A stretch of DNA of 64,000 nucleotides from Carposina sasakii (taxonomy: Eukaryota > Arthropoda > Insecta > Lepidoptera > Carposinidae). Every line of letters begins with the position of its first letter. Position 1 is the first letter of the stretch. A model generated the notes under the pieces. That model did no database searches and was not told the origin of the DNA. It saw only the letters and a program-made list of their open reading frames with translations. Location: positions 1,054,001 to 1,118,000 of the forward strand of contig CP053155.1 in the NCBI GenBank assembly GCA_014607495.2. Direction: 5' to 3'. This document shows, in pieces, positions 1 to 12,300 of this stretch. The position numbers and the translations under genes are program-made.

Positions 1-313
1 TGCTATACATTTATGTGTAATTTAAACTTACTGTAAGATTTGTATAGAGATTGTAAATAAAGAAAAATGTTGATGAAGTATTTATTTCTCTTTACCTTGT
101 TTCTCTTAATTTTATGATTTGATTTATTTACCTCTTTTGTTAGAATCAAATTACACAGGTGTTTTAAGAATGTCAAAATGTTTGTTAGAGTCTGTTACAT
201 AGAGGAACTTCTTAAGCTCTCATGCCTGATACATTTTTTCGTATAACAAGCGCCATAATTCAAAGGAACCATTATATTTGGTGAAACACACTACCATCCA
301 TCTTCCTCCTCTG
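1..313. other. AT-rich flank with possible polyadenylation signal
   Basis: No coding region is seen. AATAAA at 56-61 follows a T-rich stretch and could be the 3' end of a + strand gene outside the window, but this is weak evidence. Confidence 0.25.
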
Positions 314-502
314 ATCATCATACCTATGTGTGTGTATATAGGGTCGGCGAAATCAGGTCAGGCTGTTTGCCTAACGCCAACCCCCTTCGGGCTACGCTCT
401 CGGGTATAGCTAAGTGTCAATTTTAGAGAATATATTTATGTTTGTTACACTTTTAAGAAAAAACTTCTATGCTGCTCTGGGAGTAAAAAAACGTATAATA
501 CG

Positions 503-700
503 ACAGCTGCTTCTCTTCCCGGGCATACTGTACAAGTCAGTAGAGGGACAAGAGGATCTTGGTGTTTTGTAGGTGATGGGCTGACCACCTGTCACTACTA
601 ACTTGTATCAACTATACCTTCAAAATTGGTCAGAAGTGGCACCATGTGGTTCTATCGGCCCTTGGTGCTCTGCCTACCTCGTAAGGGATAATGGGACGTG
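503..700. repeat. Dispersed repeat, inverted copy at 59331-59540
   Basis: About 190 bp running from CAGCTGCTTCTCTTCCCGGG to CTATCGGCCCTTGGTGCTC is found again, reverse-complemented and highly similar, at 59331-59540. No coding capacity; likely a non-autonomous element or a LINE 3' tail. Confidence 0.7.
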
Positions 701-973
701 TTGGGAGGACCGCGGGTAACAGTCGGATTATATGTATGTATGTTACGAAAAAACTACCAAACGTATTTTGATGAAACTTGGCAGTTACAAGTTAATAATA
801 AAATAGTTGGATACAAAAACTGATACGTAAACTGAGCGATCCTACGCTGAGATATCGGAACAGTAAGCAAAGAAAAATATACAAATACAAACTTGTTTCA
901 ATGTAAGTAATTTACACAAAGGCCATAAATGTTTTACAAAGAAAAACTTACAAAAAATTACTATTCAAAAATA

Positions 974-1067
974 TGCTCCAGGTGAGGCTCGAACTCACAA
1001 CCCCGGCATTACTCACACGTACACTGTCTTATAAGTACCGTGCGCTAACCAATTGCGCCACTGGAGC
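974..1067 (-). tRNA. tRNA-Ile (UAU anticodon) with intron
   Basis: The 7-bp acceptor stem GCTCCAG/CTGGAGC, the A box (TGGCGCAATTGG, GTTAGCGC), the CTTATAA anticodon loop (anticodon TAT) and the B box GAGTTCGAGCCTC are all intact. The gene is 94 nt, about 20 nt longer than a mature tRNA, which fits the intron after the anticodon that is normal for eukaryotic tRNA-Ile(UAU). It is divergent from TMF1, about 440 bp upstream of the TMF1 ATG. No T-run terminator check could be made beyond the short A/T-rich stretch downstream. Confidence 0.93.
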
Positions 1068-1509
1068 TATGGTGGCAGGCTCCAAAATGTCAGCTACTTT
1101 CTACCGGACTATGCAAGTCAAATGACGAACTATTTCGCAATAAATAAACGTCAAAATGGTTCGTGTAATAAAATTTTGAGATGTGAATTTATTGAGAATT
1201 AAATTCTAAATTATTTGTTTGCTGTGCGAGTGTAAAATATTTTAATAATATACATATTTTTACAGTTTATTATTGGACAAAATTCAGTTGAATTTCTTTT
1301 TTGTAGAAAAATTGGTAAACAAAACAAAATGAATTGGAAACGTCACTCGATATTGTGGATGTATTGAGATTTTGTACTTTCCAGTATGTTTACAGTGGTT
1401 TCTAATCTAACACAAGATAATTAAAATTGTGATGAGTTTGTAATCAGTGCTGTGAACGAATAGTTACGAGTATTTCATGCGAAATTAGTCTAATGTGTGC
1501 AAAATTAAT
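1068..1509 (+). promoter_or_regulatory. TMF1 5' region (promoter and 5' UTR, limits unknown)
   Basis: This AT-rich stretch separates the tRNA-Ile gene from the TMF1 start codon. I see no clear TATA box at a usable position and no repeat copy. The transcription start cannot be set from sequence. Confidence 0.4.
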
Positions 1510-3390
1510 ATGAATTGGTTCGACACGTCAGGTCTTACTAGCCTTGCCAAAAGTGCTCTAAAAGAGGCTCAAAAGACCATCGATAAAGCTCTCGACATCC
1601 AGGTCGAGAGCGGAGAAGATCAGGATGAAGGTTCCCCTTCTGACACTCAGGCCAAACCTTCTCCATCGGAGCCAGGCCAAAGTGGAGCTGCTAAAGATAA
1701 CTCTGATTTCTTTGCTTCTTGGGGATTGACGGTCAGTGCGGAGAGTGAAAAAGATGAACCAATCAGTGAACAACCAGTCGTCACCGAGAGCCCTTCGAAG
1801 TCCAACCCTCAAAGCCTCTGGGGCTCCTTTGCAGGTTCGTTTTTCGAACACCCGAAAGACGACGGCACGGCTATTGTTCGACCCCCCAAAGCAAAGTCAA
1901 TGAATATTATTTCTGATGCAAAGTATGGCAGTCATGATGATCTATTTTCTAAGAGTCAACTTGTGATGTCCGATAATGCTGAGAAACCTGAGAGTAGGAT
2001 TAAAGAGGAATCAGTGTTGGATGAGAGAAGACGGAGTTCAACAAGGTCAAACAGGTTGTCTTTAGTGTCGAGTAGGAATAGTTCAGATTCTGTTGAAGTG
2101 TTATCACAAAGTTTGAAAACAACCCCTGATTCAGAGCCAGCATCAGGTAACTCCATGTCTCATAGTAGTAGTGTTGGACATAAATTAAATTCGGAATCTG
2201 TTGAGATATTACCCGACAGTCTGGTCAGTCCAAGTTCAATAGAGTGCCTTGGCTTTGATAGCTGCAGTAGTGAAATACAAAGTAGTCAATCCTCAAATAT
2301 GTCACTTGATGGAAGTGATAAAAAATCTAGTCCTCTCGGAGATAAAACTGAAAAAGTAGAAACGGCTGACAGTGTTAGTTTAGTAGCTGATGATGATGAA
2401 GACACAATATCTTATAACTCTGTGTCTGAATGTACAGCACCTACGGTACTTGATACTGATGATAAACCGGTCAGTCCGTTCTCAAAGCCAGTTAGGATTG
2501 AACAGAGAAAAGTTGAGAAGGAGTTTATGCATATTGAGCCATTGGTGCCTGTGAAGATGCAACCAAGTGAGAACTCCTCTAATGATGGGTCATGGTCAGA
2601 TAGAACCCTCAATGCTGACAATGATAGTGTCACCCTGGAAAACACAGCGGAAGAACCAAAAAGGGAGGTTGAAGTTGAAGATGTGTTAATAGAGAAACTC
2701 AGTGATTCCTCATCGTTTTATGACGTAAATATGGGTGGAGAAATGCTCAGATCTGAAAGCTCAGCTTTTGAAAATGTGGACAAACAGCATTGCAATGATA
2801 GCAGTGAGTCATCGAGGAAAAGTAGTGTTAAAGAGAGGACATCACCAATCAGTTCCGATAGTAAGAGTGATTTAGTTAAAATTGGTTCAGACAGGACTTC
2901 AGGGCATACATCCGGTGATGAGGAGACAGCTACTTCAAGTGATATTGAGATAATTCCAAGTCCAAATGGGGAAAGTCATGGATTCTGCAGAAATAGTCCT
3001 GGAAAGTATGTCTTGAAGGGAAGGACATCTCCGAACCTAGTTGACTTGGTACTTGGGAAATCTTTAGCGACCAAAATAAGGGGTCACAACAGGGAACTGT
3101 CGGAGGCGTCAATACAAAGTAATACGAGTGATGAAAGCCAGAATGCTGAGAATGAGAAGCTGCTGAGGCGGTTGTGTGAGATGGCAGAGATATTGGAAGC
3201 AAGAGATAATAGACTGATGGAAATCAGCAGGAGTAATGTGGAGTTGGCGGAGAATAATGCTGACTTGAAACTCCAGGTTGAGTCATTGCTAGCTAGACAT
3301 GAGGCTGGGGATATCAACATGATTGCTGAAGATTACACTCAGAGAATGTCAGCTCTGGAAAAGAAGTTTCAACAAGCTATTAGGGAAAAG
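1510..3390 (+). CDS. TMF1: TMF1 exon 1 (start codon; disordered N-terminus and start of coiled coil)
   Basis: This 1881-nt exon has 627 codons. It carries the MNWFD motif, a Ser-rich acidic disordered region, and from residue ~545 heptad-like sequence beginning ENEKLLRRLCEMAEILEARD. The donor is AAG|GTAAAT at 3391, phase 0. The reading frame stays open to 3555, but those last residues are intronic (hydrophobic, unlike the family). Confidence 0.92.
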
Positions 3391-6300
3391 GTAAATTACT
3401 ATGACTATTTACTTTGTTTTAGAAGAGTTGCTTTAATATTTTTCTATTTTTGTCAAATGTTATACATTATAGGTATTGCTAGGCAAACTGAACAGTATTT
3501 TTTCCTGTCTAATGACAGGAATAACTTAATGGTTAGATGCAATTTCCATCCATAAGACACATAACATGAACCTTTATGCTGTAACACAGAATTAGCATTA
3601 GTAAAATATGGTTGCATGATGGCAGAGCAAATGGAAGAATTCATTCCGTTTAAATTTTAAAGTTTTTATTATCACTGTATCAATCAGCATTGATACAATG
3701 ATAACATATTAATACCTACAATTAATTCTCATAACACAAAAGCCTTCTCAATTTTCTTTCATCTCAGCCTGTCTCTTAGAAGTCTTTCTTTCATTACTTG
3801 TGTTTAAATTTTTGTAGGAGTTTACTTTTATCTTCTATCTATATCGATACATATAATAAAAATGTAAAGGTTTGCTGTCTGTACATGGAAGATATATGAG
3901 AAAAAATATTATAGGAGACCTTTATCAACGCAAAGTACCCAAAATAATGATTTTTGGAATTTTTGTCTGTTTGTTGGTTTGTCTGTTTGTCTGTGCGTTT
4001 GTGCACGCTAATCTCAGAAACTGCCGAACCGATTTCGATGCTGTTTTGAGGAATATATTATGACAGGACTTAACAATAGGCTTTTTATTCCGGGAAAATA
4101 TTTTCTACATTTTGTTTTTCTGTAGTTCACGCGGACGGAGTCGCGGGCGTCCACTAGTAAAATATAAATCTTGTGTTTCAGGATCAACTTAGGAAACAAT
4201 TAGATCAATTTAAATCAGAGTCATCGACACGAAAGAGTTTATCCGATTTTGAGAACTCTTTGAAAGAAAAGGACGACATTATAGCACAGATGCAGGAGGA
4301 AGGAGAGAAGCTAGCGCGGCAACAGCTGCAGCATTCGAATATTATCAAAAAACTACGCGGGAAGGAGAAGGATAATGAGCAAGTTATCAAAAATTTGAGG
4401 TAAATACATTTTATCTTTTTTCCATTTGATATGAAAGTAGGTAATTCTTATTTGTATGTGGCCTTTTCTTGATCTTCACGACAACTTATTATTTCCTGTG
4501 CTAATGCGGGGCTTCACTAGAATATGTATATCAGCTGCATCTCCCTTCGTGCAAGTCGTAAGAGTCGACTAAGGAACTCAGGGGCGATCTCTATAGCTAG
4601 CAACTTGTCACTGATCTTTACATCTGGCACTGCTATGCTACTTAAACGCGCCTGCAGGATCTCCAGTACCCGTATGATGAATTTGGTGAGAGTGAGATGT
4701 TTCACATTTACGCAACAAATCCACAGAGCTAATTAATAACTAGACAAGGCAAGAGTTTCTACTTGGTGTGTAAAAAGGTATTGTAAACCACTTCTATCAG
4801 CCCTAATTCATTCAGTCCTGGCTCGAGAACGAGTATTCTAATTCTTAAGTCAATTTTTTTACATGCAAAGCACATAAGTACACTTAGTTTATCTAGTTAT
4901 TAATAGCTCTGTGAATTTGACGTTTAAAAGTGAGACATCTCGCTCTCACGAAATTCATCATACCGGTGCAGTTCTGGCTATTCTATATGTTGAACACAGC
5001 TCTGTGACATGTCTGTTGTAGGTAATGTTAATGTCCCTGTTATACCTATCTGTATATAAACTAAACTGTTAAGGATGTATTTTTTCCAAATAAAATAACA
5101 TATTATCGCTAATATTTGCATAAAACTTTAGGTTTATGTAACATGCGCAGGTTGACGTTATAAATACTGCATTACCTACGTTTCCATTGTAACAATGATT
5201 TACATTAGGATATAGGTACAAACATAAAGTTGATTGTTTTATGTTCAATGGGTAGTTACTATCTATCTGTACATAGAACTAATTTGAGTTCAATGACTTG
5301 AATTATATTGGTCTATGGAGATATGGAACATATTTTTATCCATAGAAAATACATATTAGTAATTTGCATGATTAGTTTACTTACGTTTTTTTCACGGATT
5401 CACGGTGGTGAGTGGCGCACTATGAGGGTTTGTACACGCAGCGGACAACGGACAGTCTCGTTTTTGGCGGTCCGCTATCCGTTCACATCTACAAGGGCTC
5501 ATAGATCTCCATACAAAACCGTGATCATCCGTTTTCGGCGGGCCGTTGTCCGGTCAGGTATACAAGTGGCCTTACACCACAGTGAATCCGTCATAAACAC
5601 GGTCCGTTGTCCGTTCACATCTACGAGCAAGCAGAGCCTTACGTATCGTAAAAAAGTTCGTACTTACCCCCCAAGTTTTATTGATCCTATTCACAGGGAT
5701 AAGATAGCAGAACAGAGCGCCGAGCTGGACCGGCTGAAACGAGCCGTGGCCGCTAAGGAGGAGCTAGAGGTCTCGCAGATCGAGGCGGTCTACCGTCTCA
5801 CCACCAGTAACAAGAAACTTGACGCTGAGTTGGCTGAGGTAAGTTTATATACACCTGGGGGATACGTTATGATGTATACAGGATGCAGGGTACTTCTTCA
5901 TTATTTAACGGACCAGATCAGTGGAGGGTGTAGGGCCCGGTGGTGGGCGCACCCATAGTGAATGTTTGAACTTCCGAATTGTAACGCCTAATACAGTTTC
6001 ATTTATTTCCTATTGGATTTGTTACCGGTTGCTGGACTGTTGCATTTGTGCCCGAAAAGCGGCGGTAGACTCACCCCTTACCACGTGGGACTTAATAGGC
6101 TAACTGGTGAAAACCTTTGGGGAGTTATGGGCCTGACAATATAAATAAGGTCTGTCCAAAATTACTGTTTTTTTTACACGAACTTAGGTAAGTAAAAATC
6201 AACAACTTTCACTGCGTGCGTGCGTGCGTGCGCGTGCGTGTGTGTGTGTGTGTGTGTGTGTATGTATATGTGTCTGTAGTATATATGTGTGTATATATAT

Positions 6301-9300
6301 CCAAAGGCCTCAGCGGAAACAGTAAAGTATTCTATACTAGTGGATGCCTGCGACTCCGTCCGCGTGGACTACAGAAAAAACAAAATGTCGAAATTATCCG
6401 GGATAAAATCATTTTCCGGGGATAAAAAGTAGCCTATATGTTAAGTGTCACAATATAGTCCTGAAAACTGCATCGATATCGGTTCAGCCGTTTCTGAGAT
6501 TATCGTGCACAAACGCACAGACAAACACGAAAATTCCAAAAATCATTCTTTTGCGTACTATTGCGTTAATAAAGGTCTCCTATAATATTTTTTCTCATAT
6601 ATCTTCCATGTACAGACAGCGATCTGTTACATTTTTATTATATGTATGTACCTATAGATGAATCATGCATGTTCTATAATTTACAGAATTGTGTGTGCGA
6701 ATTCCTACCTTGTGTACCTACATCATCCTATCGGCATTATCGCTGTAAGCTGCATAACATAAAAATAACTCGTAAAATTAACTATTTTTAAATTATGTTT
6801 CATGTTCTGCATTACATCAACTTCCTTGCGGTCTTGTATATTAAATCGATATATTTTTTTACTATTATTTAATCATGCCGATTCTTCCTATTGAGAGAAG
6901 AGTTTTATTGCTGTTTAAGGACCAAAATCTATACATACATATAATAAAAATGTAACGGATCGCTGTCTGTACATGGAAGATATATAAGAAAAAATATTAT
7001 AGAAAACCTTTATCAACGCAATAGTACCCAAAACAATGATTTTTGGAATTTTTGTCTGTTTGTCTGTGCGTTTGTGCACACTAATCTCAGAAACGGCTGA
7101 ACCGATTTCGATGTGAGTTTTCAGGAATATATTGTGATAAGTCCCACTTAACATATAGGCTACTTTTTATCCCGGGAAAATGTTTTTATCCCGGATCATT
7201 TCGATATTTTGTTTTTTTTTTCTGTAGTCCACGCGGACGGAGTCGCGGGCGTCCACTAGTAGATAAATATGACTAATTGCTAAATGTTTTAGGAAATTAT
7301 ACATCTGAGATAATGTATGTTTATCAGAAAAGTAGACTAATTTAAAAGATAACGTGCTAAACTACATGTCGTAGTGTCGTACATTTCATACCTACCTATT
7401 AATATCTCCATAGCCGGAAAAAACAAAGTGTCGAAATTATCCGGGATAAAAACATTTTCCCGGGATAAAAAGTAGCCTATATGTTAAGTGGGACCTCTCA
7501 CAATATATTCCTGAAAACTGCATCGAAATCTGTCCAGCCGTTTCTGAGATTAGCGTGCACAAACGCACAGACAAACAAACCGACAAACAGACTTAAATTT
7601 CAAAAGTCATTGTTTTGGGTACTATTGCGTTGATAAAGGTTTTCTATAATATTTTTTCTTATATATCTTCCATGTATAGACAGCGATCCGTTACATTTTT
7701 ATTATATGTATAGATAGATGAATGTAGTTATTTCTTCATTAGTATGAATAGATTGTCTTCGTCATTAGCCTATTGCAGTCCACTGCAGGACGTGGGCCTC
7801 CCCCAGGGCTACTGCCACGGGGAGTTTTGTCCATAGTCACCACGTTGGGCAGGCGGGTTGGTGACCGTAGTGTAGTTTTCAGACTATGTATATTGTCAGC
7901 ACGGGAGGCGCTGCTGCCCGCCTCCCGGAAACCTTTAATCGCCTCGCACGATACCCACGGGCAGGCATGGGGTGGTACAAACTACTCTGCTGGCACCACG
8001 CGGCATGAATAGGTACCATCTATTTAGAATATGTTTATTTGCTCTTGTATAGGGTACAGAAAAGGTGTCAAATATGTAGTTAACAGGAAACATCCTATAC
8101 AGCCATAAACATATGGCATGCAAATTTAAATTAAAATTAAGTGAAGACATTTTAGTTCATCTCTGAAGTATGGTCTACAGGACACATCTTGAGCCAATCC
8201 GCAAATGGCTCTTATGCATTTCTTCTGTGCAATAAATACCGCCTTTACATTTGTACCGTTCCCCCACATAATTAAAGTACAACGCATGTTTAAAGTTATT
8301 TTAATTAGTTAACTATTCTTGTTATGACCTTACATATTGTCATTATTCGAGGCTCTGTATGTGAAGTATCATCAATGGCGTCAAGATACTTACGTTTAAG
8401 TTATTTAATATTGTAATGGCTGTATTACTTCCGTAAATAAATAAATAATTAAGCCGTATCGTAGAATTGATTCTATGTATGTGTCGTGGCCATATCGTAG
8501 AATTGATCATTTCATGAAATGGTCGATCATTTCATGAAATGGTTGCATTTCATGAAAAGTTCAACTGTCTATTGGCCACATCATGATATGGTTTGGGCAG
8601 ATCGATGATAAAAATCGTTTCTCGATATGGGCAACTAAACGCCCGATCATTTCATGAAGTGGTCAAGATTATTGATCATATCGTAAAATAGTTACATGAA
8701 TCACCGGTAGAGGCGCTGCGCGTGTTTTATTTATGTGTGAAGATGGCGGATTTTTCTTTTTAGGTTATAAAACAAATTAAAAAGAGTAGGGTGACTATGC
8801 AGAAGAAGTTCACGGATAGTGTGTTATGTTGTATAATGTATATTAGACTTAATGGTGGTTTATAATAATATTGTTAAACAAAAACCTTAGATTACGATAG
8901 GTTAGGTTAGGTTAGACTATGACAAATGACGCACGGGCCGAGCGAGCGGAGCGAGCGTGCCCAGGCAGCGTCCGGCGATGTGCCAGATGCGAATCGCTTT
9001 TGTAAAGTCTTTTATGTTTTTAAATATTATATTGTGAAAATATCACATAAATAATAGCAAAAAAAATCATACCATCATACCTTATGGTATACTTATATAT
9101 GGTGTACGGTATATATTATTTATATAAGCTCTTACCACATTCGGATTTTATGGACACCCTGTTAATACGATTTGGCCAAACGTGGATGACAAAATCGTGA
9201 AATGTAGACGATTTAACGATCTGGTCAAATTGAATTGGCCACTTCATGAAATGCGACCACTTCATGAAATGCTCGACCATTTCATGAAATGATCAATTTT

Positions 9301-12300
9301 ACAATATGGCCACGACATATGCATAATAGGCAGTAATAGCCGTTTGTTTTGAGGCAATTTTAGTTAAGTTATGCAATGCAAAAGTAAATCTATTGATTTT
9401 GTTGCATATTGTATCAATTTGTTCCCTCCAGGTTAGTTCTTGATTTATATTGTATTTATTATTGATTTTTGATTTATTAAAGTACAGACGCGGAACACGA
9501 ACAATTTTATACAATGAACTGTTACTATTTATGTATTTATCTTATTAGCTTAGGAATCAAGAGGTAGAGGCCCCTTTAAGATAACTTTTATATGGTGTGT
9601 GATACACGTGGCGGATACCATCACCGAGCGCACAATACAATACACCTGGAGATGGTCCCCGCCATGAACAAAGACTATTGGAGTGCAGATCTACGTCGTG
9701 CGATGGAAAATTGGTTAATTTGGCTGGATATTTTTTATAGAACGTCTACCATTACAAACTAGTTCCAGAAGGTGACTTGCCGCTCGTAATTATATTTTTA
9801 TTCCAACCTAAATGCGCAGACAAAGAGCGCACTAGACGACGCCACGCAACGTCTAGAAACGTCCCGCACATCGCTGGAAGCGGCGCGGCGCGAACTGGCG
9901 GAACTGCAGCGCGGGGAGCGTGTGGCGCGCGTAGCGGAACGCGGGCTGGCGGCGGCGCGGGACGAGGCGGCGGCTGCCAGTGCCAGGGCCAGTGAACTGA
10001 GGGCACAGCTTGATGCGTTACGCGTCGAGAAGGTGCATGGTTAGTACCGTTTTGAAACTAGTAACAAATACTTTCTTTGAGCATTTTATATTTTTATTTA
10101 TTTACTAGTGGACGCCGTCCGCGTGGCCTGCAAAAAAAAAAAGAAATCCGAACCCACTTAAACAAACAAAACATTTCATCAAAATCGGTCCTGCCATTTA
10201 GAAGAAGAAGTCCAACACATAAACAGAAAATTAATTAATCAAAGATTATTTAATTTGGTCTGATCTAACCAAGGTAGCTTGAACACACAAATATTATAAA
10301 ATTATTAATAAAGAAATGGAAAAAATTTCTCACCCGGGTGGGAATTGAACCCACGACCTCTGCATTCCGCGTGCCAGCGCTCTCACCACTGAGCTACCGG
10401 GTCAATTACTCAGATGACGAATTTTACCATCTCTTTTCTAAATTACATATTGGCAACGTTATTTTTCGTCCCGATAGCTATACACTAGCCAAATCTCGGC
10501 AAACAAAGCTGAATCCCTCAGCACAATGTTTAAAGATGAAACGATCAACCATATCCTAACGGATTATATTAATGGAGAAGTGTTTTTATAAATTTATCTT
10601 AGTCAAGATATTATATATTATAAAATTATTAATAAATATTAGTTATTTCTCGATCGAATTAATAACCTATGACCTCATCAGCCAGTCAAAGTAAGTAAGT
10701 AGGACATTAGTACTCTATGACATCTCATTCCTCCCTGTCGTAACTGATGGCCGGTTACTTGGTGTAACAGAGGAGCAGCGCTGGGCGGGCCGGCTCGAGG
10801 CACTGCGCGAGGAGCTGGACGCACACCGCGAGCACGCGGCCCGGGTCGAGGCGGCGGGGGGCGCGGGGGACGAGGGGGGCGCGGCGCAGGGCGGCGCCGG
10901 GGTGTTGCTGCAGCAGATAGCTGTGCTGCAGGTTACTAGTGTAGACCCTATGACTGTAACTTCCACGCTGGTTACTTCACTTGCGTACTACGCAGTGATT
11001 AAGTATAACGCTAAGGACATGTATAAAGTTACTCATGTTGTTATCTCTCAACATACAGTATGTTTTTTTTTGTTGCCGCCCTTAACGAAGGGTTTGTACT
11101 CTGTACATTAAATAAAGTAAGTTTATGCAAAAAAAATGCTGGGAAAAAAATGTATTTTATTTTGAATTTTTTTTATTACTCGATCGGGCGAAATTTAAAG
11201 TGTCTGCTAGTTATTTCATTGACATATTAATTATTTATGGTAAAAAAAATTTGCTACACGCGTCAATGTGCATTTATGCAAATAAATGCAGTCTATTTAT
11301 TCAACTTTGTACCCTAATATCTTGGGAAGCTTCCCAGGTATGCTTCCATGGAGAAAAATGATCGTTATGATGAGGAGATTTCGTAGTTTTCGGGAACGTT
11401 AACGACCAGAAATCATCCTGTATAGTCAAATCACTACTTGACTATCTTCACATGTTTTAGGATGTAACAAAAAGGGTATGTTAAGCGAAAAGCTATGTAA
11501 ATAGCCCACTATACAGGGTGTTTTTTTGTGGCCACCTTTAACGAAGGGTACGTATTCTATACATGAAATAAAGTAAGTTTATGCCAAAAAAAATGCTGGG
11601 AAAAAAAAAATATTGATTTTTTTTTTTAAATTCCTTGATCGTGCGAAATTTATAGTGACTAGTGTTTATGTTAGTTTTTTTATAGACAGATATTAATTAT
11701 TTTTCGTGAAAAAATCCTGCTACGCGCGTCTATGTGCATTTATGCAGAAAAACGCAGTCTATTTACTCAACTTTGGACCCTAATATTTAGGAAACCAGAC
11801 ACTTCCCAGGTATGCTTCCATGGAGAAAAATGATCGTGATGATGGGGAGATTCCGTAGTTTTCGGAAACGTTGACGACCAAAAATCATCCTGTAGAGAAC
11901 CTATCTACAAAATTTGAGACTCGAAATCACATTTTTATTTTACAAGATTGTATGAAAATTTCTGAGATATTAAAAAATTCTCCATACTATCGGGAAAAAT
12001 AAACATGTGATTTCGGGTCTCAAATTTTGTGGATAGGTTCTCTATAGTGGGCTATTTACATAGCTTTTCGCTTAACATACCCTTTTTGTTACATCCTGTA
12101 TATATTATATCACATATGTGTATCACGTATAAATGATTTGATTTGATATAATAAAGTAATGACTGTATATAATTGCAGAGCAGTATGGCGGAGCGCGAGC
12201 GTGCACACGAGCGAGCGCGCGCCGCACTCTCGCGCAGTCACGGTGAGACATCTTACTGCGTCATGTATACCTTACTGCGTCATGTATACCTTACTGCGTC

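Noticed and set aside
1495..1509. Upstream GTG as TMF1 start
   Set aside because: Eukaryotic genes rarely start at GTG, and the ATG at 1510 gives the conserved MNWFD terminus.
3391..3555. Continuation of the TMF1 exon 1 frame to a stop at 3553
   Set aside because: It follows a good donor, becomes hydrophobic and unlike TMF1, and exon 2 continues the conserved coil.
8898..8916. GGTTAGGTTAGG as an interstitial telomere repeat
   Set aside because: Only about three units, inside a mobile element, with a similar short run near 27295. Too short to indicate a telomere.
10033..10034. Alternative TMF1 exon 4 donor (AAG|GTGCAT)
   Set aside because: It needs the acceptor shifted two bases at exon 5 and has a weaker donor; kept only as a second choice.
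10332..10403. Possible separate tRNA gene
   Set aside because: It has A and B boxes but belongs to a dispersed SINE with four other copies in the window; the anticodon arm differs between copies.
10338..10559. 73-codon frame starting with GIEPTTSAFRVPALSPLSYR
   Set aside because: This is a well-known false protein produced by translating tRNA/SINE sequence; it lies exactly on the tRNA-like domain of a reversed SINE.
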